The position numbers and the translations under genes are program-made. The notes under the pieces were generated by a model that saw only the letters and a list, made by a program, of their open reading frames with translations, ran no database searches and was not told the DNA's origin. Positions 22,230-32,884 of a DNA stretch of 64,000 nucleotides are shown here, one piece after another. Each line of letters begins with the position of its first letter. Position 1 is the first letter of the stretch. The stretch is from Hydrangea macrophylla (taxonomy: Eukaryota > Streptophyta > Magnoliopsida > Cornales > Hydrangeaceae), in assembly GCA_033977485.1 (NCBI GenBank), contig CM066994.1, forward strand, positions 28,532,637 through 28,596,636, written 5' to 3'.

Positions 22230-23210
22230 ATGACTGAGAAAGTAGAGAAACTTGAAAGGGTAGTCCACAAGGCTCAAGGAGTTGTCACTTATTTGCTTGA
22301 ACTAGAGGGATTATATGAAGGGGTGCAGGAAACATTGCCTGTCGGTTTCAAGATGCCGATTTTTGACAAGTTTGATGGTACAGGTAACCCCTGCAGTCAT
22401 ATACGGATGTGCATTGGGGCTTTCCAACCCAGCGGTTTGAGCATTACGATGATGGCTATTTTGTTTCAACAAACTCTGACCGGAGCTGCCCTAGCATGGT
22501 ACCTTACGATCGAGCCAAGTAAAACTAGGATCTGGGAAGAGGTAGTGAAGTTGTTCGTGGCCCAACATGAATACAACCAAGAGATAGATGTGATAGTCCG
22601 AGATTTGGAAACCACCAGGCAGGAAGATGAGGAATCATTTGCTGAGTTTTTAAGTCGATGGAGGGGTAAAGCAGCCAAAATGGTTCAAAGGACATCCGAA
22701 AAAGAGCAGATTAGAATGCTAATGAAAAATTTACAGCCGGTTTACCAAGAGAAGATGAGGTTCCAATCAATCAACACTTTTGCTGAGGTTTTTGATGTGG
22801 GGATAAGAATTGAAGATGCTATCCGCGAAGAGGTAATCAAAAGAGAGAATCAGGCGAACAAATATGTGGGGCCAAGATCTGATGTTAACACTTTGGCACA
22901 ACCACCTCAACGGAAGGACCATTATCAAAAAGGTAATCGGTCAAGGTCTAATCAGGGTCGACATGGAGAGACTGCCGAATTCGGAATACCATTGAGTGTG
23001 GCATTAGAATAGGCAGTAGAGAAAGGATACTTGAAAAAGTTGGATCCACAACCCGTGCCTGACCCCATCCCAAAAGGATATAACATTGACCAGTATTGTG
23101 CTTATCACCAGATGTTGGGTCATGATACTGACCATTATATGAGATTAAAGCATGAAATTCGAAGCCTGAATGAGAAAAGGGTTATGACACATGCTGTTGG
23201 AGAGTGGTGA
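22230..23210 (+). pseudogene. TAT/Ogre-like gypsy gag, pol missing
   Basis: It starts at the ATG at 22230 (MTEKVEKLERVV). The capsid core contains MPIFDKFDGTGNP, the TLTGAALAWYLTIEPSKTR motif and FAEFLSRWRGKAAKMV, the classic long-Gag signature of TAT/Ogre-type elements. One TAG at 23010 interrupts a frame that then reads KGYLKKLDPQPVPDPIPKGY and the zinc-binding-like CAYHQMLGHDTDHY, whose final cysteine is Tyr, before TGA at 23208. The usual protease, RT and integrase do not follow; the sequence passes straight into 3'-untranslated-type DNA. Either pol was deleted or the element was gag-only. Confidence 0.82.
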
Positions 23211-24181
23211 ACCCGAAGGTTCAAATGATGATAGTGGGGTGATAGTTTTTGGAAATACTGTTGCTAAGACAAATGTGGATGCTCTTGGGGACCCAATAAA
23301 TTGAAAATCATCCGTGACACTCCAATTGAGACCGAATCTAGTCTAGTATGGTCCATGATTGAGTCATGTCTAGTAGGAGTCAATTGTCAAGTCCAGTCGA
23401 GTCTTCGAGTCAGTCTGTTATCAAGTTTATTTTCAAGTTTTTTTTAGTCGAGTGATGTAATCCTCCTTCTATTCTAGTTGAATAAAATATCATTTTGCTT
23501 GATTCAGTGTGCTAAGTCGTGAATAAATGGATCATTAAGCCAAAAAAATTAAAAAATTTCAAGCGATCATGGAAAATACTTTGTTAATAAATCTTTGCAT
23601 TGAAAAGGATCCCTAAGTGATCAAAGCAAATTCTGTGCCAAATCCAAAGAGGAGTAGAGAATTGATTAGCTTTACTTTAAGAATTTAAAGATGCTCTTAC
23701 TCAATCTTGAAAAGACAAACTTGGAACTTCTTGAAGCTTGCTCACCATCCCATTTTTTCTCAAATACCAAGCCTAAAAGATGAGCCCACAGTCCAAAGCC
23801 ATAAACTTGGTCCTGGATGGTAGCCAGATATTTTAAATGAACTTCCTCTTCAAAAGAAAAAAAAGAAAGAAAACGAAAAAGAAGCTAGCTAGGATGAAAA
23901 CCCGAAAAGGCGCCTAGGCAAAAGTTAAAGAAACAAAAAAAAAAAAAACAAAGAAAAGAGAAAAAGAAAAAGAAAAAAGAGCTCGCTAGGATGAAAATCC
24001 GAAAGGGCGCCTAGGAAAAAGTTAGAGCAAAAATAAGATGCGTGTTGACTTCAAAACCTGAATCCTAGCCAGTCAAAATCATGGAGCGAGTAAGAGATAG
24101 TGAGGTAGAGAAAAGAAATGAAAGAGAAAAGAAAGGGCAGAGAATAAATAAAATTGAGAATTCTTGAGCACTTCAAAGTAC
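23211..24181 (+). other. 3' untranslated region of the TAT/Ogre-like relic (first part)
   Basis: No gene. A stretch near 23450-23490 (GTGATGTAATCCTCC, GAATAAAAT) resembles the region after the last frame in such elements. Two direct copies of a block containing GATGAAAAYCCGAAARGGCGCC occur at about 23880-23930 and 23975-24025. Purine-rich AAAG runs separate them. The block is cut at 24181 by the young copia insertion and continues at 32885. Confidence 0.6.
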
Positions 24182-25195
24182 TGTTGGGTTTGTGCCCTCA
24201 AACCATTACTTTATGTATGAGACATTGACATTTTAATATATGGATATCAGCTTTACATTTCATTGTGTATGTTCTTTTCATGAGATGATTGTTAATCCTT
24301 AAGTATTATAGTAAGTAATTCGTGTGTGTATGAGATGCACACAAGTGAGATACGAATTACTATTCTTTAGTACTTAGAATGTGTCACAGTGGATGATGAG
24401 ACTGGATACCTCATCAAGTCTACACTGTAGCATAATTAACTACCATTGGATGGAGTGATTAATCTCAATCACTAGAGTGTATCTCTTAGTTGATATGCTA
24501 GTGCTTATAGTGCATTGACGGACCTGAGTTTCCTATTGACGCTTAAGACTGTCAAACAGTCAATAGGAACTCATAACTTGTATAAGGTACGTGTTCTCAA
24601 TCTTGAGACGATTATGAACACAGACTGTGGATATGACTGCTTTGACTTACCAATCAGTGAGGTCTATAAAAGATCAACACCTGGGTATCTTGGGTATGTC
24701 ATGTTCATAGGGTTGTGAACATATATTGTCAAGATAGAATCTACCCTCTGTTTTTCAGAGTAAGCATTCCCTTGAGAATGTCACCAAGTCGATTACTGAG
24801 TACTGCAGTCTTGTTGATAAGAGTTATCAACATGTTTGGTAATCATGAGAGGTGAATGGGACTCAAGGAATACAAGAAGTAATCATGATTCAGGTTGACA
24901 GTAACAGTTATCCGATTACCTGAATATGATTACGAATGCTGATGGTAGAGGGACATTAGTACACCATACAAGTCTAGTTATCGCTTCGGATATGTTCTTT
25001 TGCGTTGGAGTTCAGTTATCGTTTTATAGTGGAGTAAACGTTAACTGACCAGTTGGTTAGTTTGCTGATCAAAGAGTTTGGTCATGGTAATTAATAAACT
25101 GGTCTGAGCCAACAATAAAGAGCCTAGGAGGTCCCACTCTTAGCTCCGCAAGGATGCTTGGAAAGACGCTTGAGGAAACTGTCCTGACAGGTTCG

Positions 25196-25303
25196 ATCGA
25201 TTGAAGATAGTTCGATCGATCGAAGGCATCAGGTTCGATCGATCGAGAAAGGTTCGATCGATCGAATGTTCGATCGATCGAAGTCCTTCGATCGATCGAA
25301 GGT
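25196..25303. repeat. Palindrome cluster TTCGATCGATCGAA upstream of the LTR TATA box
   Basis: Six copies in 108 bp, four of them perfect 14-bp palindromes, spaced irregularly. The same sites occur in the 3' LTR at 32395-32506. The position just upstream of the TATA box suggests transcription-factor or silencing target sites (inference). Confidence 0.9.
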
Positions 25304-25319
25304 TAGGTCGGTTCTGGGA

Positions 25320-25332
25320 ATCTATAAATAGG
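25320..25332 (+). promoter_or_regulatory. TATA box of the copia LTR promoter
   Basis: TCTATAAATAGGG follows the palindrome cluster by about 17 bp. It fits the start of a plant LTR transcript, which would begin about 30 bp downstream. Confidence 0.75.
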
Positions 25333-25678
25333 GCAGCTGCGTTCTGGAAAAAGTTGTTCGTCGTTTTTATACGCAGAAGCTGCAGAAACTATCATAGTCT
25401 TCCCAAAACCTTCCTATCCTCTCTATTAGGGTTCCCACCAACCCTAGTCTTTCCGGCAGGCATCCGCAGGAGTCATAAGGGTGAAGATCATCTAGTGGAG
25501 GCTACTGGAAGTTGAAGTTTCAGAATTGGGTTCAAGACACTAAGGTATAATTCTTGCACCCCTTGTACGCATCTATGGAATTGACGAGTAGTAAATCCTG
25601 GTATACCAAAAGTTTTTATAACTTGTTTTTTCCGCTGCGCGTTTAAACTTTTCTTTTTAAACCTGTTTTTCCAACAAT

Positions 25679-25690
25679 TGGTATCAGAGC
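25679..25690 (+). other. Primer-binding site (initiator tRNA-Met)
   Basis: TGGTATCAGAGC, a perfect match to the canonical plant copia primer site, two bases after the 5' LTR. Confidence 0.95.
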
Positions 25691-27379
25691 CACGCTCGTT
25701 TGGATCTATAGATGCGTTTTTGGAACCCTAGTTTTGATTTGCATGTTGATTTTAGAACTGTTTTTGAAACTGCATCGTCACAGATCTGTTTCTGCAGTGT
25801 TATCGCAGCAGAATACAAAACTGTGATTGCATAGGATGCAAGGTGGGTTCGATCGATCGAACTTGTTTCGATCGATCGAACATTCTGTTCTCAATCGATC
25901 GAACTAGTTTCGATCGATCGAAGCCTTCTGGTGTTCGATCGATCGAATAGTGTTCGATCGATCGAGACAGATTCTCTGTCCAGGTGTTCTGTTCACAGTT
26001 GTAAAGTTTTTTTTTAAATTATACTTTAATTTTAAATTATTTCTGTAAAATTTTTTTAAATCATTCTGTGAAACAGAATGTTCAAGCGATTGAACAGTGT
26101 TCAATCGATCGAAGGTTCGAGCGATCGAACGGTCTTCGATCGATCGAACTGTGACAGAGAAGTAAGATGCTGTTTTAAGTTCTAATTCAGTATGTAAAGT
26201 GTTTATATACTGTGTGAATCAATTAAGTGTTCCAATAGTTACATATATTTGTTATGTATGTGTGGATGCGTGTACGACTAACCCTTTTGCAGCAAAATTA
26301 GTCGCTATCTCCCATGGCACCTAGTCGTTTAAATATTTATATTTAAATTATTTGAGATTGGTGCATGTCATAATTTATTAATGGTTTGGTTTTAAGGCGT
26401 ATGTAAAGGGCGCTGCGGCTTCAATCCTACGAAAAGGAAAGTCGCACCGGTTTCCCTAGCCTTTTATTTCTCTTTTGCTATTTCCTTTTTCTAGATAAAT
26501 TGTAAGCTTCAAAAGAAGCATAGGTCCAATGTAATAGAATTAGAAATTCCATGAAGATGGAGCAAGGAGCCGTTGTCCATAAAGATGGAGCCGGAGGCGA
26601 CCAAACCAAGAAGGTGGTTCTATGGAAATAAAGCCATGGGAGATAGAGGCATTGTTTGAATGCCTATATTTCATTTTAGTTTTTTGTTTTATGTGCTTGT
26701 TTAGTGATTGGCGTATAATACATTGTTGCATGCACTTAAAACAAGTTTTCTAAAATAAAATTCAAAAACCGTTTTCAACACATTAGTAAACATTGGATGT
26801 TTATGGGTAGTGTGTGGAAACATTTTTTCAAAAGCAAAATCCTTAATTTACTAAATCTAGTGGGAGAGGGTCTTATCAAATAACACCCACGATCTTCCAT
26901 TAACGGTTCATTGTAAGATGAGTAGTGTATTCTGTGTCACCTCGCCAGGGGTGATCATTCCATACGGAGGGTACACTGCTCATTGGTTACTAGATGTGAA
27001 CTTCCTATGGATAGGATCAATCAGACGTGTTAGAGGGTGACCACCACACGGAGGCGCTACTTGAGACGGTTGTGATTGGATCCTAGTTAATGGTACACAC
27101 TAGCTAAGCTATGGATAAGGGATCCCACACGGGGCATTATTCAGAAACTTAGAGATCAAATAGGTTCGGGAGTCATGGCTATTTTGCAAGAGTTGCATAG
27201 CGGATAAGTCATGATAAATCGAAAGATCGAACATTGACCACCACACGGAGGCTTTATTCTTTCGTTTCGATATTCCGGCGACTTTGTTTTTAAATAAGAG
27301 TTTTAAGGATTCTTTTATTTCAAACTGTCAATTCTGATATCCATATATATTTTGTTTGTTTGATTTTCAGTAAATCATA
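25691..27379 (+). other. Long 5' leader of the young copia element
   Basis: 1.7 kb without a credible gene between primer site and gag. It holds a second set of palindromes at 25848-25975 and 26085-26150. Its second half is shared with the minus-strand relative at 10356-11222. Such a leader probably carries packaging signals (inference). Confidence 0.75.
25848..26150. repeat. Second palindrome cluster in the copia leader
   Basis: About ten full or near copies of TTCGATCGATCGAA lie after the primer site, some with single changes such as CAATCGATCGAA or TTCGAGCGATCGAA. This is the same motif as in the U3, so the element carries it both upstream and downstream of its transcription start. Confidence 0.88.
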
Positions 27380-28219
27380 ATGTCTGGATCTGCATTTAGT
27401 CCACTTGCCACCATACTCACTCAAAACAAGTTAACTGGAAATAACTACACTGAATGGAAACGTAACCTTGACATCGTGTTAACTGCGGAGGATCACATAT
27501 ATGTCCTCACCACCCCAAGCCCTGAAGAACCCGCGGCAAATGCTTCGGCAGCTGCCAGACGCGAGTTTGACAAATGGAAGAAGTCGAATGGAATGGCTCG
27601 TTGCTACATTCTGGCCTCAATGGCTGGTGTGTTGCAACATCAATTCCAATCGAACGATTCCGCCAGTGACATTATCACATCCCTGAAAAAGATGTTTGGG
27701 GAGCATGGCAGGCCTGCCAGACAGGTAGCCATGCAAAAGATAATGAGTGCGAAGATGTCGGAAGGGACTCCAGTCAAGGAACATGTTTTAAAAATGATTG
27801 GTTATTTAAACGAGCTGGAGACCCTAGGTGCCAACATCGATGCACAGACCCATGTTGATATGATCCTTAATTCGCTGTCACCTTCATTCGCTCAATTTAA
27901 ACTTAACTATAATATGAATCAAATGAATTTTTCAATGAGCGAATTGATGAGTTCTCTTTTGGCAGCGGAAGGGGTGATCAAACCTGGGGTCAACGTTTTG
28001 AACGTTGAGAAAAGCGCTTCCTCTTCCCGATCTGTGCCGAAAGGAAAGAAAGGGAAGAAGAAGGCTGGCACTGGTGGTTCAAGTGTTGGACCGGTCCCTA
28101 AGATTGCAAAATCTAAGGGAAAAGGTAAGGGCAAGGGAAGGTGGGTGGCCAAGGCAAAGGAAAGTGTTTCCAATGCGGTGAGAAGGGCCACTGGAAGAGG
28201 AACTGTCCAGAATTCTTAG
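27380..28219 (+). CDS. copia Gag, frame broken before the zinc knuckle
   Basis: The ATG at 27380 starts MSGSAFSPLATILTQNKLTG, a copia Gag (UBN2-like) with NNYTEWKRNL near residues 21-30, the RPARQVAMQKIMSAKMSEGT segment and the LSPSFAQFKLNYNMNQMNFS motif. It assembles virus-like particles in related elements. The frame ends at a TAG at 28217 after a Lys/Gly-rich linker. The CFQCGEKGHWKRNC zinc knuckle lies in the next frame. Compared with the relative at 9493-10355 one G is missing from a G run at 28135-28137 (three instead of four), which explains the break. As it stands, the product is a 279-residue Gag without its nucleic-acid-binding knuckle. Confidence 0.85.
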   Translation: MSGSAFSPLATILTQNKLTGNNYTEWKRNLDIVLTAEDHIYVLTTPSPEEPAANASAAARREFDKWKKSNGMARCYILASMAGVLQHQFQSNDSASDIITSLKKMFGEHGRPARQVAMQKIMSAKMSEGTPVKEHVLKMIGYLNELETLGANIDAQTHVDMILNSLSPSFAQFKLNYNMNQMNFSMSELMSSLLAAEGVIKPGVNVLNVEKSASSSRSVPKGKKGKKKAGTGGSSVGPVPKIAKSKGKGKGKGRWVAKAKESVSNAVRRATGRGTVQNS

Positions 28220-28605
28220 CTACAAGAGTTCAAGGTATGATTGAATCACATGTGATTGAAGTAAGTTTTATAACGGATACTTCAAACACTTGGTGCATTG
28301 ATTCTGGTGCGACTAACCATATCTGTAATTCATTGCAGGGGTTCAGATCAACCAGGAGGTGCAGTGATGGGGAAATCGTACTTACTCTAGGTTCTAGCGC
28401 AACTGTTTCTGCGGTTGCTATAGGAGTCGTAGTTTTAGAATTTCTAGACAATAAAATTTTGATTTTATCAGATGTACTTTACGTCCCTTCAATGAGACGT
28501 AATTTAATTTCAGTTTCTAATTTATCGAATAATGGTTATTCTTTTCATTTTGGAACTGAAGTTGTGATTAAAAGAAATAGTTCTTTTTATATGTTCTGGT
28601 GTTAA
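28141..28605 (+). pseudogene. copia zinc knuckle and protease, in the shifted frame
   Basis: This frame reads CFQCGEKGHWKRNC, an intact CCHC knuckle. It then has CIDSGATNHICNS, the aspartic protease active-site region, and DVLYVPSMRRNLISVSNLS. It is joined to neither gag nor pol as given. The first break is the missing G at 28135-28137; the second is an extra T in the run at 28584-28588 (five instead of four in the relative). The two shifts are opposite, so the flanking parts share a frame. No independent start supports separate translation. Confidence 0.8.
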
Positions 28606-28615
28606 ATCAAATGGT

Positions 28616-31369
28616 TTGTATGTGATTACTCCCAATATTTCTAAAGACTCTTGCATGGAACTTAATAACTCAGTGGTTACTGTACCATCTAAAAGAAAGG
28701 AACCTTCCACTAATCCAACAAGGCTTTGGCATATGAGGCTTGGCCATATTAATCTCAATAGGATTGGCAGACTAGTCAAAGAAGGGGTCTTAGGCGATTT
28801 GGTTCTCGAACCAATGGAAGTCTGCGAGTCTTGTTTAGAGGGTAAGATGACCAAAAGGCCCTTTCCTGCAAAGGGCAATAGGACCAATGCATTGTTGGAA
28901 TTAGTTCATACTGATGTGTGTGGACCAATAAATATTAGAGCAAGGGGTGGTTATGAGTATTTCATAACATTTACCGATGACCACTCTAGGTATGGATATG
29001 TGTACCTAATGCAGCACAAGTCTGAAGCCTTTGAAAAGTTCAAAGAGTTTAAGGCTGAAGTGGAGAAGCAATTGGGCACACATATCAAGGCCATTCGATC
29101 TGATCGAGGTGGCGAGTACCTCTCTAATGAGTTTATTGATCACCTCGTACAGAATGGGATTCTGTCACAGTTGACTGCACCTGGTACGCCTCAGCAGAAC
29201 GGTGTAGCGGAGAGAAGGAATCGGACTCTTTTAGACATGACTAGGTCGATGATGAGTTATTCAGAGTTGCCATTATTCCTTTGGGGTTATGCTTTGGAAA
29301 CCGCTGCATACATACTAAATCTAGTACCAAGCAAATCTGTTCCCAGGACACCACGAGAGATGTGGATTGGGCGCAAGCCTTCTTTGCAACATCTCCGGAT
29401 ATGGGGGTGTCCGGCACATGTGCTGAAAGGAAAGATGAGCAAATTGGATTCTAGATCGGAAGTATGTTACTTTGTGGGTTATCCAAAGGGTACTTATGGA
29501 TGGTATTTTTATGATCCAAGGGAACAGAAAGTGTTTGTTAGTACAAATGCTGTTTTCTTAGAGGATGATTATATCATGAGCCATAAACCTAAGGGAAGGA
29601 TAGATCTTAGAGAGATAGAAGGAGAGCCCTCAGTCCAACCCGCAGTTGATAACGATGAAAATCAAGAAAATACCACTTCTTCACCCATTTCCGCACCAGT
29701 ACCTCGTCGTAGTGGGAGGATTATCAGCCAGCCTGATAGATACATGTTCTTAGGAGAAGTTTTTGAAGCTGTCTCCATAGAATCTGAATCTGATCCTGCC
29801 ACATACGAAGAGGCAATGGCTGATGTAGACTCGGCTCATTGGATTAAAGCTATGAAGACTGAATTGGAATCTATGGATTCAAATCAGGTCTGGGATCTTG
29901 TAGAACTTCCAGCCAATATTAAACCCATTGGCTGCAAGTGGGTCTATAAGAGGAAAAGAGGATCTGATGGAAAGGTTGAGACCTTTAAGGCAAGGCTTGT
30001 GGCGAAAGGCTATACTCAGAGGGAGGGCATTGACTATGAGGAAACCTTCTCGCCGGTAGCCATGCTCAAGTCCATCAGAATACTCTTATCTATTGCTGCA
30101 TGCCTAGATTTTGAGATCTGGCAGATGGACGTCAAGACTGCATTCTTGAATGGCAATCTTGAGGAGGACATCTATATGCAACAACCAGAAGGGTTCATAG
30201 CTGGTCGGAAAGGTAACTTGGTATGCAAGTTGCAAAAGTCCATTTATGGGCTTAAGCAGGCATCCAGAAGTTGGAACATCCGATTTGACCAAGTAGTCAA
30301 GTCGTTTGGTTTCATACAGAATCTGGATGAACCTTGTGTATACAAGAAATGTGAAGGAAAAGTGGTGGCTTTTCTTGTGCTTTACGTTGACGACATTCTA
30401 CTCATTGGAAATGATGTAGCGGCGCTGTCAACGGTCAAGGTTTGGCTAGCTAGTACTTTCGATATGAAGGATCTAGGAGAGGCGAGCTATATTCTTGGGA
30501 TAAAGCTCTTTCGGGATCGCAAGCGAAAGATAATGGGATTATCTCAAGCTGGTTATATCGATAAAGTACTAACTAGGTTTTCAATGGATAATTCGAAGAA
30601 AGGTTTGTTACCTTTCAGGCATGGTTTAGCGTTCTCTAAGGACCAGTGTCCAAAGACACAAGAGGAGAGGAATCGCATGGCAGGAATTCCCTATGCCTCG
30701 GCAGTGGGAAGTCTCATGTATACGATGTTATGCACTAGACCAGATATCTGCTTTGCTGTTGGCATGGTTAGCAGGTATCAATCGAATCCTGGTCCAGAGC
30801 ACTGGACATCCGTTAAGCACATTCTTAAGTACTTGAGAAGAACTAAAGATTACATGCTTATGTACGGCGGTAGTGAGTTAATTCCAGTAGGATACACTGA
30901 CTCGGACTTTATGTCAGATAAAGATTCGAGAAAGTCGACATCCGGACATCTCTTTACCTTGGGAGGTGGTGCTGTCAGTTGGAGGAGCATTAAGCAGAAA
31001 TGCATTGCAGACTCAACTACAGAAGCTGAGTATGTGGCTGCTTGTGAAGCCGCAAAGGAAGCTGTTTGGCTCAAGAAGTTCCTCATGGAACTCGAGGTGG
31101 TACCAGCGTCGCTGTCGCCTATTACGCTTTATTGTGATAATAGTGGGGCAGTGGCTCAGTCCAAGGAGCCAAGGAACCACGGAAAGGGAAAGCACGTAGA
31201 GCGGAAATATCATCTTATCCGAGATATTGTTCAACGTGGAGATGTGACTGTCACCAAGATTGCCACAGCTGACAATCTTGCTGATCCGTTTACAAAGGCC
31301 TTGCCACAAAAGGTCTTTGATCGTCATCTAGATAGTCTAGGTCTTAGATGTAGTTCTGAATGGTTATGA
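28616..31369 (+). CDS. copia Pol: integrase, reverse transcriptase, RNase H
   Basis: A 917-residue open frame. The pre-integrase zinc region has [18 protein letters not shown] and CESC (residues 37-72). The integrase core holds Asp100 (HTDVCGP), Asp163 (IRSDRGGEY) and Glu199 (NGVAERRN), a complete DDE triad. The RT shows [20 protein letters not shown] and the catalytic YVDD at 590-593. RNase H has GYTDSDF (Asp762) and [12 protein letters not shown], ending CSSEWL. No stop interrupts it. The first Met is not a natural start: the frame is the downstream part of a Gag-Pol polyprotein separated by the indels at 28135 and 28584. Order integrase before RT is diagnostic of Ty1/copia. Confidence 0.93.
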   Translation: MYVITPNISKDSCMELNNSVVTVPSKRKEPSTNPTRLWHMRLGHINLNRIGRLVKEGVLGDLVLEPMEVCESCLEGKMTKRPFPAKGNRTNALLELVHTDVCGPINIRARGGYEYFITFTDDHSRYGYVYLMQHKSEAFEKFKEFKAEVEKQLGTHIKAIRSDRGGEYLSNEFIDHLVQNGILSQLTAPGTPQQNGVAERRNRTLLDMTRSMMSYSELPLFLWGYALETAAYILNLVPSKSVPRTPREMWIGRKPSLQHLRIWGCPAHVLKGKMSKLDSRSEVCYFVGYPKGTYGWYFYDPREQKVFVSTNAVFLEDDYIMSHKPKGRIDLREIEGEPSVQPAVDNDENQENTTSSPISAPVPRRSGRIISQPDRYMFLGEVFEAVSIESESDPATYEEAMADVDSAHWIKAMKTELESMDSNQVWDLVELPANIKPIGCKWVYKRKRGSDGKVETFKARLVAKGYTQREGIDYEETFSPVAMLKSIRILLSIAACLDFEIWQMDVKTAFLNGNLEEDIYMQQPEGFIAGRKGNLVCKLQKSIYGLKQASRSWNIRFDQVVKSFGFIQNLDEPCVYKKCEGKVVAFLVLYVDDILLIGNDVAALSTVKVWLASTFDMKDLGEASYILGIKLFRDRKRKIMGLSQAGYIDKVLTRFSMDNSKKGLLPFRHGLAFSKDQCPKTQEERNRMAGIPYASAVGSLMYTMLCTRPDICFAVGMVSRYQSNPGPEHWTSVKHILKYLRRTKDYMLMYGGSELIPVGYTDSDFMSDKDSRKSTSGHLFTLGGGAVSWRSIKQKCIADSTTEAEYVAACEAAKEAVWLKKFLMELEVVPASLSPITLYCDNSGAVAQSKEPRNHGKGKHVERKYHLIRDIVQRGDVTVTKIATADNLADPFTKALPQKVFDRHLDSLGLRCSSEWL

Positions 31370-31384
31370 GTGCAAGTGGGAGTT
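31370..31384 (+). other. Polypurine tract region
   Basis: GTGCAAGTGGGAGTT sits between the pol stop and the 3' LTR and would prime plus-strand DNA synthesis. The same tract occurs next to the minus-strand relative's 3' LTR. Confidence 0.8.
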
Positions 31385-32879
31385 TGTTGGGTTTGTGCCC
31401 TCAAACCATTACTTTATGTATGAGACATTGACATTTTAATATATGGATATCAGCTTTACATTTCATTGTGTATGTTCTTTTCATGAGATGATTGTTAATC
31501 CTTAAGTATTATAGTAAGTAATTCGTGTGTGTATGAGATGCACACAAGTGAGATACGAATTACTATTCTTTAGTACTTAGAATGTGTCACAGTGGATGAT
31601 GAGACTGGATACCTCATCAAGTCTACACTGTAGCATAATTAACTACCATTGGATGGAGTGATTAATCTCAATCACTAGAGTGTATCTCTTAGTTGATATG
31701 CTAGTGCTTATAGTGCATTGACGGACCTGAGTTTCCTATTGACGCTTAAGACTGTCAAACAGTCAATAGGAACTCATAACTTGTATAAGGTACGTGTTCT
31801 CAATCTTGAGACGATTATGAACACAGACTGTGGATATGACTGCTTTGACTTACCAATCAGTGAGGTCTATAAAAGATCAACACCTGGGTATCTTGGGTAT
31901 GTCATGTTCATAGGGTTGTGAACATATATTGTCAAGATAGAATCTACCCTCTGTTTTTCAGAGTAAGCATTCCCTTGAGAATGTCACCAAGTCGATTACT
32001 GAGTACTGCAGTCTTGTTGATAAGAGTTATCAACATGTTTGGTAATCATGAGAGGTGAATGGGACTCAAGGAATACAAGAAGTAATCATGATTCAGGTTG
32101 ACAGTAACAGTTATCCGATTACCTGAATATGATTACGAATGCTGATGGTAGAGGGACATTAGTACACCATACAAGTCTAGTTATCGCTTCGGATATGTTC
32201 TTTTGCGTTGGAGTTCAGTTATCGTTTTATAGTGGAGTAAACGTTAACTGACCAGTTGGTTAGTTTGCTGATCAAAGAGTTTGGTCATGGTAATTAATAA
32301 ACTGGTCTGAGCCAACAATAAAGAGCCTAGGAGGTCCCACTCTTAGCTCCGCAAGGATGCTTGGAAAGACGCTTGAGGAAACTGTCCTGACAGGTTCGAT
32401 CGATTGAAGATAGTTCGATCGATCGAAGGCATCAGGTTCGATCGATCGAGAAAGGTTCGATCGATCGAATGTTCGATCGATCGAAGTCCTTCGATCGATC
32501 GAAGGTTAGGTCGGTTCTGGGAATCTATAAATAGGGCAGCTGCGTTCTGGAAAAAGTTGTTCGTCGTTTTTATACGCAGAAGCTGCAGAAACTATCATAG
32601 TCTTCCCAAAACCTTCCTATCCTCTCTATTAGGGTTCCCACCAACCCTAGTCTTTCCGGCAGGCATCCGCAGGAGTCATAAGGGTGAAGATCATCTAGTG
32701 GAGGCTGCTGGAAGTTGAAGTTTCAGAATTGGGTTCAAGACACTAAGGTATAATTCTTGCACCCCTTGTACGCATCTATGGAATTGACGAGTAGTAAATC
32801 CTGGTAGACCAAAAGTTTTTATAACTTGTTTTTTCCGCTGCGCGTTTAAACTTTTCTTTTTAAACCTGTTTTTCCAACA
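31385..32879 (+). repeat. 3' LTR of the young copia element
   Basis: 1495 bp, same length as the 5' LTR and differing by two substitutions seen by eye. Contains the palindrome cluster at 32395-32506 and a TATA box near 32523. Followed by the AGTAC target duplication. Confidence 0.96.
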
Positions 32880-32884
32880 AGTAC

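Larger units (their letters stand above)
24182..25676 (+). repeat. 5' LTR of the young copia element
   Basis: TGTTGGG...CCAACA, 1495 bp. The U3 contains six TTCGATCGATCGAA-type palindromes (25196-25303) directly before a TATA box (TCTATAAATAGGG at 25320-25332). It differs from the 3' LTR at about 25505 (A versus G) and at about 25604 (T versus G). Open frames here, such as 24515-24718, repeat in the 3' LTR and are not genes. Confidence 0.96.
24182..32879 (+). mobile_element. Young, nearly intact Ty1/copia retrotransposon
   Basis: It is 8698 bp with two 1495-bp LTRs starting TGTTGGG and ending CCAACA, and perfect flanking AGTAC target duplications (24177-24181 and 32880-32884). Inside are a tRNA-Met primer site, a 1.7-kb leader, gag, protease, integrase, RT, RNase H and a polypurine tract. 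By eye the LTRs differ at only two bases, so insertion was recent. LTR length and total size resemble the Angela/Tork branch (inference). Two single-base indels interrupt the polyprotein. Confidence 0.95.

Noticed and set aside
24515..24718. 67-residue open frame, repeated exactly at 31718-31921
   Set aside because: It lies inside the two LTR copies; identical because LTRs are identical, with no domain or start context.
25201..25515. 104-residue open frame over the palindrome cluster, repeated at 32404-32718
   Set aside because: Composition is driven by TTCGATCGATCGAA repeats in the LTR promoter region; not a gene.
28135..28605. Programmed frameshifting between gag and protease
   Set aside because: The related copy at 9493-9891 shows a four-G run that keeps one frame, and a second opposite indel occurs at 28584-28588. 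Mutation or sequencing error explains this better than a recoding signal.
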